DNA of 64,000 nt from CAVSRC01 sp963730325 (GTDB lineage Bacteria; Pseudomonadota; Alphaproteobacteria; Rhizobiales; Kaistiaceae), in assembly GCA_963730325.1 (NCBI GenBank), contig CAVSRC010000019.1, positions 620,001 through 684,000 on the forward strand. The letters are read 5' to 3'. Positions 1 through 8,528 of this stretch are shown one piece after another; within the stretch, counting starts at the first letter, position 1; the number at the start of each line of letters is the position of its first letter. Position numbers and translations under genes: made by a program. The notes beneath the pieces were generated by a model, which was not told where the DNA came from, did not search any database, and was given only the letters and a program-made list of their open reading frames with translations.

Positions 1-937
1 CGAGCATCAGCCAGGCGTGCGGCCTCAGCACCGCGACATGGTCGGTGATCGTCTTGGCGTTGGACGGCCCGACGCCAATGTTGATCATGGTCAGGCCGCC
101 ATGATTGCCGCGCTTCAGGTGGTAGGCGGGCATCTGCGGCAAGCGCGGCAGCGCCACGCCCGATTCCGGCTCGCTGCGCCCGGCCAGCGTCTCCACGTCG
201 CCGGGCTCGACGAAGCTGTCGTAGCCGCCGCCGCCCTCCGCCATCATCTTGCGCGCGCGCTGCACGAATTCGTCCATGTAGAACTGGTAGTTGGTGAAGA
301 TGATGAAGTTCTGAAAGTGCTCCGGATGGGTCGCGGTGTAGTGCGGCAGGCGGTGGAGCGAATAGTCGATGCGGCTGGCGTTGAAGGGCGCCAGCGGCTC
401 CGCCTTGCCGGAGGCGGCGACGAAGGTGCCGTTGACGATGGCATCGTCGACGACCGCAAGGTCGGGCACGTCGAACATGTCGCGCAGCGGCCGGTCGATC
501 TGCTCGGTCAACTCGCCTTCGACATAGATGCCCTCGGGAAAGGCGAAGTGCAGCGGGATCGGCTCCTCCGAGGGGCCGATCTCGACGGGCACGCTGTGAT
601 TGCGCAGCAACTGCTTGATCTGCTCGATGAGGTAGCTGCGGAACAGCCTGGGCTGGGTGACGGTCGCCGCATAGACGCCGGGTCCGGCGACATGGCCGTA
701 GGACAGGCGCGAGTCGATCTGGGCAAAGGACGAGGTCCGGATGCGGATTTCCGGATAGGTGGCGCGCACCCGCCCGTCGAGATGCCGGATTTCCAGCAGC
801 TTGGCGAAGCGGTCGCGGATGAAGGCCGTATGCCGGTTGTAGATCAGTTCGAGCTGATCCACCGCCGCCTCCGGGTCGCGGTACGACTGGGGGGCGATCG
901 GCCGCGGCAGGTCGAGCGTAGGGGTTTCAGTATTCAT
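1..937 (-). CDS. amn: AMP nucleosidase, C-terminus cut by window edge
   Basis: This enzyme hydrolyses AMP to adenine and ribose 5-phosphate and helps set the cytoplasmic adenylate pool. The minus-strand frame is open from an ATG at 937 to the window edge, giving about 312 residues. The N-terminal part carries the Amn-specific domain. The segment near the edge has the phosphorylase-like glycines in MINIGVGPSNAKTITDHV followed by HAWLML, which is characteristic of Amn rather than of other nucleosidases. Full-length Amn is usually close to 500 residues, so roughly the last third is missing because the window ends, not because the gene is broken. It is read toward the left edge, back to back with no co-oriented partner visible. 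Recognition is by family motif, with no database search behind it. Confidence 0.9.
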   Translation of the reverse strand, partial: MNTETPTLDLPRPIAPQSYRDPEAAVDQLELIYNRHTAFIRDRFAKLLEIRHLDGRVRATYPEIRIRTSSFAQIDSRLSYGHVAGPGVYAATVTQPRLFRSYLIEQIKQLLRNHSVPVEIGPSEEPIPLHFAFPEGIYVEGELTEQIDRPLRDMFDVPDLAVVDDAIVNGTFVAASGKAEPLAPFNASRIDYSLHRLPHYTATHPEHFQNFIIFTNYQFYMDEFVQRARKMMAEGGGGYDSFVEPGDVETLAGRSEPESGVALPRLPQMPAYHLKRGNHGGLTMINIGVGPSNAKTITDHVAVLRPHAWLML

Positions 938-992
938 GGAGACACACTTTCTTTCAAAGTGCGCCGCAATCTCTGCCAGCAGCCCGCCCGGG

Positions 993-2180
993 TCAAGTCG
1001 CCGCCATGTCCGGCCCGCCGCCGGCCCCGGCGCGCCGGTCCAGCGCCCATGACACAAGGGCCACAACCAGGGTCAGCGCCATGAAGACGACGCTGATCGC
1101 CGGCAGCCGGGCGTAGACCAGGCCGAGGTTGAGGGCGACGCCGCCGAGCCAGGCGCCGGTCGCGATGCCGACATTGTAGGCGGTGGAAATCAGGGTCGAG
1201 GCGAGATTGGGCGCGTCGTGAGCGGCGGCGAGGATGCGGGCCTGAACCGGCGCGGAGAAGGAAAAGCCTACGGCCGACCACAGGAAGAAGACCACGCCCA
1301 TGGCAATCGCATTGGTGATGGCCGGCAGCGCGGCAAGGTAGAGCACGACCTCGATGACCAGGATGGCGATCATCGCCGGCATCGGCTTCCAGTCGCCGAG
1401 CCGCCCGCCGACGAAATTGCCGAGGATGCCGCCGACGCCCGAAACGAAAAGAAGCACCGGGACAAGGTTCGTGGGCACGCCGGTGACCTTGGTCAGGATC
1501 GGCACGATGAAGGTGAAGGGCACGAAGAAGGCGACCATGCCGAGCGCGATCATGACGAAGGAGGTGAACACCGGCTGGCGCAGCACGGCACGGATTTCGG
1601 CCGCCATGGTCGGCGACCGATGACCGCCGCCCTGGGGCGCGGCGGGGACCAGCAGGGCCAGCGCAACCGTCGCCACGACACCGATGCCGGCGATCGCCCA
1701 GAAGGCCATGCGCCAGCCGAAGGCGTTGCCGATCGCCGTGCCGAGCGGCGCCCCGAGCACATTGGCGACGGTGATGCCGCCGACGACGAAGGATACGGCG
1801 CTTGCCTGACGCGCCCTGGAGACGAGGCGGGTGGCGAGGATCAGCGCAACACCGAAGAAGACGCCGTGACTTGCCGAGATCACCAGCCGCGCCCCCATCA
1901 GCAGCCAGTAGCTGGTCGCCAGCGCGCACAGCGCGTTGCCGGTGACGAACACCAGCATCATCGTCAGCAGCAGGCCGCGGCGGGGGAACCGGCCGGTCGC
2001 AAGGATGAGAATGGGACCGCCGACGGCGACGCCGAGCGCATAGCCGGTGATGAGCAGGCCGGTCGTCGGGATATCGACCGACAGGTCGGCCGCCAGGGCC
2101 GGCAGCAGACCCGCGACAACCAGCTCCGTCGTTCCGACCGCGAAGGCGGCGACAAACAGGGCGAACAGGGGCAGCGGCAT
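993..2180 (-). CDS. MFS efflux transporter (DHA1/AraJ-like)
   Basis: This is a 395-residue major facilitator with about twelve hydrophobic segments, an inner-membrane exporter probably driven by the proton gradient. The N-terminus reads MPLPLFALFVAAFAVGTTEL, typical of the AraJ/YdhP-like DHA1 drug and sugar efflux group (the GTTEL motif in helix 1). The motif GRFPRRGLL lies in the loop between helices 2 and 3. The frame stays open upstream to 2393, but the extra residues are Arg-rich and non-membrane, so the ATG at 2180 is preferred. Substrate is unknown. It runs toward amn with a 55-base gap and could be weakly co-transcribed with it. No regulator is adjacent. Confidence 0.85.
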   Translation of the reverse strand: MPLPLFALFVAAFAVGTTELVVAGLLPALAADLSVDIPTTGLLITGYALGVAVGGPILILATGRFPRRGLLLTMMLVFVTGNALCALATSYWLLMGARLVISASHGVFFGVALILATRLVSRARQASAVSFVVGGITVANVLGAPLGTAIGNAFGWRMAFWAIAGIGVVATVALALLVPAAPQGGGHRSPTMAAEIRAVLRQPVFTSFVMIALGMVAFFVPFTFIVPILTKVTGVPTNLVPVLLFVSGVGGILGNFVGGRLGDWKPMPAMIAILVIEVVLYLAALPAITNAIAMGVVFFLWSAVGFSFSAPVQARILAAAHDAPNLASTLISTAYNVGIATGAWLGGVALNLGLVYARLPAISVVFMALTLVVALVSWALDRRAGAGGGPDMAAT

Positions 2181-2307
2181 GGCAATCCGCCGGGCGGCGG
2201 CCTTCTCCAGGTGTGGCAGCGGATGGGCTGAGCCGAAGGTCGCTCCCCGGCGGCGCGGACCATGGGTCAGTCGCGCGCTGCGGTCAATGAATGGGTTTGC
2301 CCGGCCT

Positions 2308-2736
2308 TCAGCTTTCCAGCGTCGCGTCGAGGGTGATCTTGATCGCCCCCAGTGCCCGCGAGACCGGGCAGCCGAGCTTGGTGCCGGCGGCAATCTCCTG
2401 GAATTTGGCCTCGTCGATGCCGGGCACCTTGGCGCCGACCGTCAGTTCGATCAGCGTGATGGTCGGTACGCCGTCCACCGTGTCGAGGTGAATCTCGGCA
2501 CTGGTGCGCACGACCTCCGGCTTGAATCCGGCGGCTTCGAGATCGGCCGACAGCGCCATGGAATAACAGCCGGCATGGGCGGCGGCGATCAGCTCCTCGG
2601 GGTTGGTGCCGCCGCCATCGGAAAAGCGCGATGCCCAGGTGTATTCGCCGTCATAGGCACCGCCGCCGAAGCGCATGTGACCGCGGCCTTGGCGGAGATT
2701 GCCGTGCCAGATGGCGTCGCTCGTTCTCGTGGGCAT
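2308..2736 (-). CDS. OsmC-family organic hydroperoxide reductase
   Basis: A 142-residue OsmC/Ohr-type thiol peroxidase that reduces organic hydroperoxides in the cytoplasm. The two redox cysteines expected for the family are at about residue 57 (HAGCYSMAL) and residue 123 (LGCPVSRAL). The N-terminus has the usual WHGNL...G start, and the NPEELIAAAHAGC stretch points to OsmC rather than Ohr. The start is the ATG at 2736; longer in-frame extensions have no coding character. It is divergent from the xthA gene, with 139 bases between the starts, so the two may share a stress-responsive control region. That regulatory link is inferred from the layout. Confidence 0.9.
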   Translation of the reverse strand: MPTRTSDAIWHGNLRQGRGHMRFGGGAYDGEYTWASRFSDGGGTNPEELIAAAHAGCYSMALSADLEAAGFKPEVVRTSAEIHLDTVDGVPTITLIELTVGAKVPGIDEAKFQEIAAGTKLGCPVSRALGAIKITLDATLES

Positions 2737-2875
2737 GGTCTTGTCCTTTGTGCAGGTTGTCTTGGGAGGGGCCCGGGCGGCCGCCCGGGGCAGACATGGA
2801 ATATGGGTGAAACCGCGTCGCCGTCCAGTCCCGGCGACTAGCCTCCAGCCCCAAATCCGTGCGATCACAAGCGCC

Positions 2876-3667
2876 ATGAAGATCGCCACATGGAACATCA
2901 ACGGCGTGCGCGCGCGCCTCGATACTGCGCTCAACTGGGTGAAAGAGGCCGGGCCCGACATCCTCTGCCTGCAGGAGATCAAGTGCGAGGACGCCGCCTT
3001 CCCCTCCGAGATGTTCGAGGAGCTCGGCTATAACGTCGCCACCCACGGCCAGAAGGGCTTCAACGGCGTCGCGCTGCTCTCCAAGCTGCCGCTCGAAGAC
3101 GTCGACAGCGGCCTTGCCGGCGACGGCGACGACGGCCAGGCGCGCTTCATCGAAGCGGTGGTCTCGCTGCCCGGATCGGCGCTGCGCGTGGTGTCGCTCT
3201 ATCTGCCCAACGGCAACCCGGTCGACAGTGACAAGTTTCCCTACAAGCTCGCCTGGATGGAGCGGCTGGAGGCTTATGCGCGCGCCCGCCTCGCCGACGA
3301 GGAGGCCTTCCTGCTTGCCGGCGATTTCAACGTGATCGCCGAACCCATCGACGCGCGCTTCCCGGAGAACTGGACACGCGACGCGCTCTACCAGCCGGAG
3401 ACCCGCGCCGCCTGGCGGCGGCTCGTCAATCTCGGCCTCACCGACGCCTTGCGCGCCTGCGCGCCCGAGGCCGGCCACTACTCCTTCTGGGACTATCAGG
3501 CCGGCGCCTGGCAGAAGAACAACGGCATCCTCATCGACCACATCCTGCTGTCGCCGCAGGCCGCCGACCGCCTCACCGCGGCCTGGATCGACAAGCACGT
3601 GCGCGGCTGGGACAAGCCGTCCGACCACGTGCCGGTGGTGGTGGAACTCGATTTCGACGCGCCATAG
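2876..3667 (+). CDS. xthA: Exodeoxyribonuclease III
   Basis: This AP endonuclease/3'-5' exonuclease of base-excision repair has 263 residues, the usual family length. Motifs are in order: the metal-binding Asn in MKIATWNINGVRARL (residue 7), LQEIKCED with Glu 34, the AGDFNV catalytic loop near residue 150, and the C-terminal SDHVPVV histidine/aspartate pair. The ATG at 2876 is chosen because it begins exactly at the conserved MKIATWN start; an upstream extension to 2699 would overlap the divergent osmC gene. It is followed by two small secreted-protein genes on the same strand. Confidence 0.95.
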   Translation: MKIATWNINGVRARLDTALNWVKEAGPDILCLQEIKCEDAAFPSEMFEELGYNVATHGQKGFNGVALLSKLPLEDVDSGLAGDGDDGQARFIEAVVSLPGSALRVVSLYLPNGNPVDSDKFPYKLAWMERLEAYARARLADEEAFLLAGDFNVIAEPIDARFPENWTRDALYQPETRAAWRRLVNLGLTDALRACAPEAGHYSFWDYQAGAWQKNNGILIDHILLSPQAADRLTAAWIDKHVRGWDKPSDHVPVVVELDFDAP

Positions 3668-3710
3668 CCCGCGGGCTGGCCATCCGCCTCAGTTGTGTTA
3701 CCCTTCCCGG

Positions 3711-4019
3711 ATGCTCAAGCGGGTCCTTATCGCTATGGTCGCGTTTGCGGCCCTGACCGTGCCGACGCTCGCCGGCGAGAACGGCATGGAGTGCCGCTGC
3801 CGCTATCAGGGCAAGTATTTCCAGCAGGGCGACACGGTGTGCATCCGCGTCGACGGCCACTCGCGGCTGGCGCGCTGCGACATGAACCTCAACAACAGCT
3901 CGTGGACCTTCCTGCCGGCCAAGAACGGCTGTCCGACGGCGCTGATGAGCCCGTTGCCGCCGCGCCGCCCGGCCGCGTCTCCCGAGACCGCCAGGACCAC
4001 CCTGCTCTCGCTCTTGTGA
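3711..4019 (+). CDS. Small secreted cysteine-motif protein (paralogue A)
   Basis: A 102-residue protein of unknown function. It opens with a signal peptide (MLKRVLIAMVAFAALTVPTLAG, cleavage near residue 21), so it is probably periplasmic. The mature part has cysteines in ECRCRY, DTVCI, ARCD and GCP. It shares the pattern G-x2-[YF]-x2-GD-x2-CI, RLARCD, SWT, CP[ST]A with the gene immediately downstream, so the two are tandem paralogues. The tail is Pro/Arg rich. The ATG at 3711 is favoured because the hydrophobic core follows it at once; a start at 3693 is possible. I do not recognise a named family. Confidence 0.7.
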   Translation: MLKRVLIAMVAFAALTVPTLAGENGMECRCRYQGKYFQQGDTVCIRVDGHSRLARCDMNLNNSSWTFLPAKNGCPTALMSPLPPRRPAASPETARTTLLSLL

Positions 4020-4065
4020 TCGGGCGACGGATTTTCGCGGGCCGGCCGCCGCGATAGCATTTCCC

Positions 4066-4497
4066 ATGGCACAGCGCTGGATGCTTGCGTCAGCACTCCT
4101 GCTCCCGCTGTCGGCGCTCCCGGCAGCGGCTCAGGACGCGCCCGCCACGCCAGCGCTCCCCGCCCCCGCGACGCCCGCCCCGCAAACCGCCACCCCCCTG
4201 GCCTGCACCAGCGCCGGCAACACCTACAAGGCCGGCGACTATGCCTGCATCCCCGCCTGCCACGGCCAGAGACGGCTGGCGCGCTGCGACGTGGTCGGCC
4301 AGGCCGCCTCGTGGACCTATGTGTCGAATGCCTGTCCCAGCGCCATGATCAACGCGCCGTGGCCGGCCGACTGGAGCCAGATACCGGCGGTCACCGACAT
4401 GACGCCGCTGCCGGTCGCCGTGCGCATGAGCGCCATCGATCCGAAGATCGCGCCGCTCATCGGCTCTCATTTCAGGGAATCGGTGCTCACCCGCTGA
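4066..4497 (+). CDS. Small secreted cysteine-motif protein (paralogue B)
   Basis: A 143-residue probable periplasmic protein. It has a signal peptide ending at SALPAAAQD, a Pro/Ala linker (about residues 24-45), then a domain matching its upstream neighbour: YKAGDYACI, RRLARCD, ASWTYV and NACPSAMI. A roughly 45-residue C-terminal extension without obvious motifs follows. The gap to the upstream paralogue is 46 bases and both genes point the same way, so they are probably co-transcribed and arose by tandem duplication. Function is unknown. Conserved, even-numbered cysteines suggest disulfide-stabilised small domains, which is inference. Confidence 0.75.
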   Translation: MAQRWMLASALLLPLSALPAAAQDAPATPALPAPATPAPQTATPLACTSAGNTYKAGDYACIPACHGQRRLARCDVVGQAASWTYVSNACPSAMINAPWPADWSQIPAVTDMTPLPVAVRMSAIDPKIAPLIGSHFRESVLTR

Positions 4498-4522
4498 CCC
4501 GCGGGCGTGAGCGCGTGCCAGC

Positions 4523-5467
4523 CTATTTGCCGCTGGCGAGCTTGGCCTGGTTCTTGGCGAGCCACTCGTCGGCCAGCTTCTTGGCCTTGTTCCATTCGTC
4601 GGCGGTCGCCGCCGAGAGGGCTTCCTCGTGCATCGCCATGATCCAGTCCTGGCCGGGACCGGAGCGCTTGAGCGCGATGGTGAGGTATTTCAGCCCCTGC
4701 ACCGGCTGGCGGCTCTTGCCGTCGCCGACGAACAGGATGTGGCCATAGAGCGCCTGGCCGTCGACGCTGCCGTAATCGGCGGCAAGCTTGGCCCATTGCG
4801 CCGCCTGGCGCAGGTTGCCGGGCTTGTCGGCCTGGTCGAGATGGTCGTGGGTCAGTTCCAGCGCGATCTCGATCAGCAGGTTCTTGGCCGCCGGATTGCC
4901 CTTGTCGGCCGCCAGATTGGCCCATTTCGCCGCCTGGATCAGATCGCGGCTGCCGCCTTCGCCGTTATAGAACATGGCGGCGAGGTTGAGCTGGGCGTCG
5001 GCATCGCCGAAATAGGCGGCGCGCCAGAAATATTCGCGGGCGCGGTTGGGGTCCGCCTTGACGTCGGAATTGGGTATGCCCTTGCGGAAGAAGGTGCCGA
5101 GCTTGGCCCAGGCGCTGGTGACGAAGGGCGTCGGCTGGTCGCGACGGCCCTGGCTGTCCTCGGCGGCCTGGGCGGCGACATCGCTGAACAGCTTGAAGGC
5201 CGTGTAGTCGTTCTTCTCGACGCCATCGCCCTCGGCATACATGTTGCCGAGCTTCCACTGGGCACCGGCGCTGCCGGCCTTGGCGGCGAAGGAGAGCGCC
5301 TCGACGGCGGTGGTCTTGTCGCCGCTGCGATAGGACGTGATGCCGTAGCGCAGCGCTTCGGCAGGCGGGGTATCGGCATTGAGGTTATTGATGTCGAAGG
5401 CACCGGCATGAGCGGTCATGCCGATGACGATCACCAATGCACCGTTGAACGCACTACAAGTCCGCAT
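4523..5467 (-). CDS. Sel1-repeat (TPR-like) exported protein
   Basis: A 314-residue protein with an N-terminal signal peptide (ends near MTAHAGAFD) followed by at least three Sel1-like repeats of about 36-40 residues. Examples are the AQWKLGNMYAEGDGVEKND, AQLNLAAMFYNGEG and QALYGHILFVGDG segments. Sel1 repeats form alpha-helical superhelices used for protein-protein contact, and exported versions often act in the envelope. The start at 5467 overlaps the ilvD stop by 14 bases on the same strand, so translation may be coupled; a shorter start at the internal Met before TAHAGA is possible. No enzymatic domain is seen. Confidence 0.8.
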   Translation of the reverse strand: MRTCSAFNGALVIVIGMTAHAGAFDINNLNADTPPAEALRYGITSYRSGDKTTAVEALSFAAKAGSAGAQWKLGNMYAEGDGVEKNDYTAFKLFSDVAAQAAEDSQGRRDQPTPFVTSAWAKLGTFFRKGIPNSDVKADPNRAREYFWRAAYFGDADAQLNLAAMFYNGEGGSRDLIQAAKWANLAADKGNPAAKNLLIEIALELTHDHLDQADKPGNLRQAAQWAKLAADYGSVDGQALYGHILFVGDGKSRQPVQGLKYLTIALKRSGPGQDWIMAMHEEALSAATADEWNKAKKLADEWLAKNQAKLASGK

Positions 5468-7178
5468 AGCTCACAGCTTCCGCCGCGCCCCCTGGATGGG
5501 TCACGGCACCCTTGCGGGCCGGACCCACGCCCTGCGCATATTTCCACAATGCCCCGCTGGTGTAGGTGCCGGCGCGCGGCTTCCAGGCCTTGCGCCGCTC
5601 CGCCAGCGTGGCGTCGTCGAGGCGCACCGAGATGGTGCCCGCCACGGCATCGATATCGATGATGTCGCCGTCCTTGACGAGGCCGATCGGGCCGCCTTCC
5701 GCCGCTTCCGGGCCGACATGGCCGATACAGAAGCCGCGCGTGCCGCCGGAGAAGCGGCCGTCGGTGATCAGCGCCACCTTGTCGCCGGCCCCCTGGCCGT
5801 AGAGCGCCGCGGTGGTCGACAGCATCTCCGGCATGCCCGGGCCGCCCTTCGGTCCGACATAGCGGATGACCAGAACCTCGCCGTCCTTGTAGGCGCGGTT
5901 GCTCACCGCGTCGAAACATTCCTGCTCGGTGTCGAAGCAGTGCGCCGGGCCGGAGAACTTCAGATTCTTCATGCCGGCGACCTTCACGATCGCCCCGTCC
6001 GGCGCGAGGTTGCCCTTGAGGCCGACGACGCCGCCGGTCGGCGAGAACGGCTTGTCTGCCGGCACGACCACGTCCTGATCCGGGTTCCACTTCACCGAAG
6101 CGAGGTTCTCGGCAATGGTGCGGCCGGTCACGGTCATGCAGTCGCCGTGCAGGTAGCCGTTGTCGAGCAGCGTCTTCATCAGCATGGGGATGCCGCCGGC
6201 CTCGAACAGGTCCTTGGCGACGTATTTGCCGCCGGGCTTCAGCGTGGCGATGTAGGGCGTCTTCTTGAAGATCTCGGCAACTTCGAACAGGTCGAAGTCG
6301 ATGCCGCATTCGTGCGCGATCGCCGGCAGGTGCAGCGCGGCATTGGTCGAGCCGCCGGAGGCGGCGACCACGGTGGCGGCATTCTCCAGCGCCTTGCGGG
6401 TAACGATGTCGCGCGGGCGGATGTTGCGGGCGAGCAGTTCCATCACTTTCTCGCCGGCGGCCATGCAGAAGCGGTCGCGGATCTCGTAGGGCGCCGGCGC
6501 GCCGGCCGAATAGGGCAGCGCCAGGCCGATCGCCTCGGAGATCATGGCCATGGTGTTGGCGGTGAACTGGCCGCCGCAAGCGCCGGCCGAGGGACAGGCC
6601 ACCTGCTCCAGTTCGAGCAGGTCCTCGTCCGACATCTTGCCGACCGAGTGCAGGCCGACCGCCTCGAACACGTCGACCACGGTCACGTCGCGGCCCTTGA
6701 AGGTGCCGGGCAGGATCGAGCCGCCATAAATGAAGACCGAGGGCACGTTGAGCCGGAGCATGGCCATCATCATGCCGGGCAGAGACTTGTCGCAGCCGGC
6801 CATGCCGACCAGCGCGTCATAGCCGTGGCCGCGCATGGTCAGTTCGACGGAGTCGGCGATGACCTCGCGCGAGGGCAGCGACGACTTCATGCCCTCGTGG
6901 CCCATGGCGATGCCGTCGGTGACGGTGATGGTGCAGAATTCACGCGGCGTGCCGCTGGCGGCGGCCACACCGTGCTTGACCGCCTGCGCCTGGCGCATCA
7001 GCGAGATGTTGCAGGGCGCGGCCTCGTTCCAGCAGGTGGCGACGCCGACGAAGGGCTGCTGGATCTGCTCCGACGACAGCCCCATGGCATAGTAATAGGA
7101 GCGGTGCGGCGCGTGCTCCGGACCTACCGTCACGTGACGGCTGGGCAGTTTCTTCTTGTCGAACACACGCGCTTCCAT
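5454..7178 (-). CDS. ilvD: Dihydroxy-acid dehydratase
   Basis: This enzyme catalyses dehydration of 2,3-dihydroxy acids, the third common step of branched-chain amino-acid synthesis, using an Fe-S cluster. The protein has 574 residues. Candidate cluster cysteines are Cys56 (ATCWNEAAPC), Cys129 (MAGCDKSLPG) and Cys201 (CPSAGACGG). Further family signatures are TDGIAMGHEGMKSSLPSRE and SDGRFSGG-like TDGRFSGGTRGF near the C-terminus. The start at 7178 gives the standard MEARVFDKKKLPSRHVTVG beginning; the frame extends upstream to 7322 but without conserved sequence. It reads into the Sel1 gene. No leader peptide or attenuator was seen upstream. Confidence 0.96.
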   Translation of the reverse strand: MEARVFDKKKLPSRHVTVGPEHAPHRSYYYAMGLSSEQIQQPFVGVATCWNEAAPCNISLMRQAQAVKHGVAAASGTPREFCTITVTDGIAMGHEGMKSSLPSREVIADSVELTMRGHGYDALVGMAGCDKSLPGMMMAMLRLNVPSVFIYGGSILPGTFKGRDVTVVDVFEAVGLHSVGKMSDEDLLELEQVACPSAGACGGQFTANTMAMISEAIGLALPYSAGAPAPYEIRDRFCMAAGEKVMELLARNIRPRDIVTRKALENAATVVAASGGSTNAALHLPAIAHECGIDFDLFEVAEIFKKTPYIATLKPGGKYVAKDLFEAGGIPMLMKTLLDNGYLHGDCMTVTGRTIAENLASVKWNPDQDVVVPADKPFSPTGGVVGLKGNLAPDGAIVKVAGMKNLKFSGPAHCFDTEQECFDAVSNRAYKDGEVLVIRYVGPKGGPGMPEMLSTTAALYGQGAGDKVALITDGRFSGGTRGFCIGHVGPEAAEGGPIGLVKDGDIIDIDAVAGTISVRLDDATLAERRKAWKPRAGTYTSGALWKYAQGVGPARKGAVTHPGGAAEAVSYADL

Positions 7179-7607
7179 GCTTCCCTCACTAGGTCGTTTC
7201 GCCCTTGCCGGGCGTGGGTTTCCAAGAACCAGCGCCGCGGCAACGAACCCGACCTCCCCGCGCTCGAACGCCGCGCAGAGCACCAAACTCGCGACAGGTT
7301 GCTTGCCCCCTGAACAGGCCACCTGATCGGCCGCAGACTTCGGTTCAGTTTATGGCTGAAAGGCGGCGGATAGCCTTCTCATACGATGAGGAGGTTAACT
7401 TCTCACCGCACTGTGGCGGGAAGGCAACAACAACGCCCATCCCGAGCATTGCGGCACCCGGCGGTCCCTTCGGGCAGGCCGGAAGAGCCTGCATTGCCAT
7501 GCCCAGGCGCGCCGCCGGACATGGCGGGCTACCCCACGCCGAGCGGCGCCTCGCGCCTGAAAATTGGCGGATGGGCCGGGGCCTGCGGACAGACGGCCCC
7601 TGCCGCC
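7179..7607. other. Intergenic region between ilvD and the GST gene
   Basis: These 429 bases lie upstream of ilvD and downstream of the GST gene, both on the minus strand, so the region should hold the ilvD promoter. I see no convincing gene, no tRNA fold and no attenuator-like run of branched-chain codons. Short open frames cross it on the plus strand but lack a ribosome-binding site or recognisable protein sequence. Confidence 0.4.
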
Positions 7608-8303
7608 TCAGCGCTGGCCATAGAGCACCTTGCGCTGCTCCTCCTCGCTGATCGGCTTGTCGTCCGCCGGCGGCTTGATGGCCATGGCCGTCACCACCGC
7701 CGGGCGGGCGGCCACGCGGTCGATCCAGGCCTTCACATTGGGGAATTCGTCGATGTCGATGTCGCGTGACTTGTAACCCCGCACCCAGCCGTAGAGCGAC
7801 ATGTCGGCGATCGAATAGTCGCCGGCGACCCAGTCACGACCTTCGAGCTGGGTGTTGAGGACGCGGTAGAGCCGGAAGGTCTCGTCGCCGAAGCGCTTGA
7901 GCGCATAGGCGTTGTCCGGGTCCATGCGCTTGAAGTGATTATAGTTGCCGAAGATCGGCCCGACATTGGCCATCTGCCAGAACAGCCATTCGTCGATCTT
8001 CACCCGGTCGCGGGCGGTCTTGCCGAAGAAGCGGTCGAACTTCAAGGCGAGATAGACGAGGATGGCGCCGGACTCGAACACCGAGATCGGCTGTCCGTCC
8101 GGCCCTTCCGGGTCGACGATCGCCGGAATGCGGTTGTTGGGCGCGATCTTCAGGAAGTCCGGCTTGAACTGCTCGCCCTTGCCGATGTTGACGAAGTGGG
8201 TCGTGTAGGGGACGCCCAGCTCCTCCAGCATGATGGGGATCTTGTAGCCGTTGGGGGTGGTCCAGAAATAGAGGTCGATCGGCTTCGTCTGGCTCGCAGG
8301 CAT
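7608..8303 (-). CDS. Nu-class glutathione S-transferase / disulfide reductase (YfcG/YghU-like)
   Basis: A 231-residue cytoplasmic GST-fold protein. The N-terminal thioredoxin-like domain begins IDLYFWTTPNGYKIPIMLEE, and TPNG(Y/H)K is the hallmark of the Nu-class GSTs YfcG and YghU, which reduce disulfides with two bound glutathiones. The glutathione-binding APNNRIPAIVDPEG and FESGAILVYLA motifs follow. The helical C-terminal domain contains the SIADMSLYGW stretch. The ATG at 8303 is chosen because the domain starts a few residues later. The neighbours (MOSC and thioredoxin-like genes on the same strand) suggest a loose redox cluster. Confidence 0.9.
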   Translation of the reverse strand: MPASQTKPIDLYFWTTPNGYKIPIMLEELGVPYTTHFVNIGKGEQFKPDFLKIAPNNRIPAIVDPEGPDGQPISVFESGAILVYLALKFDRFFGKTARDRVKIDEWLFWQMANVGPIFGNYNHFKRMDPDNAYALKRFGDETFRLYRVLNTQLEGRDWVAGDYSIADMSLYGWVRGYKSRDIDIDEFPNVKAWIDRVAARPAVVTAMAIKPPADDKPISEEEQRKVLYGQR

Positions 8304-8528
8304 GGCAGGTCTCTTGGGTTGGGCGGAGGGCGGGAGGATACCCGGAATAGTTGGGATTTGCGCGCCGCGGGGCAAGGGAAGGATTTGCCAGATGTCGGCC
8401 GATCGGCGCAACGCTCATCCGTCTCTTGGCCTCCCGTGTGCGACAATCCCGTCGCCGGGCCGCGTCAACCGGATCGGGCCGCAGAGCCTACGGGCCTGCG
8501 CCGCGGATCGCCTTGCCCCTACGGTCGC

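Noticed and set aside
17..1084. Long plus-strand open frame at the left edge
   Set aside because: It is the antisense of the amn gene; the Arg/Gly/His-rich translation is typical of a GC-rich shadow frame.
1218..2231. Plus-strand open frame rich in Arg, Gly, Asp and His
   Set aside because: Antisense of the MFS transporter; no domain and biased composition.
5418..7313. 631-codon plus-strand open frame opposite ilvD
   Set aside because: ilvD on the minus strand is unmistakable; this is the mirror frame of a high-GC gene.
7179..7607. Possible attenuator or T-box-like leader upstream of ilvD
   Set aside because: No leader peptide with Ile/Leu/Val codon run and no competing hairpins with U-tract could be drawn.
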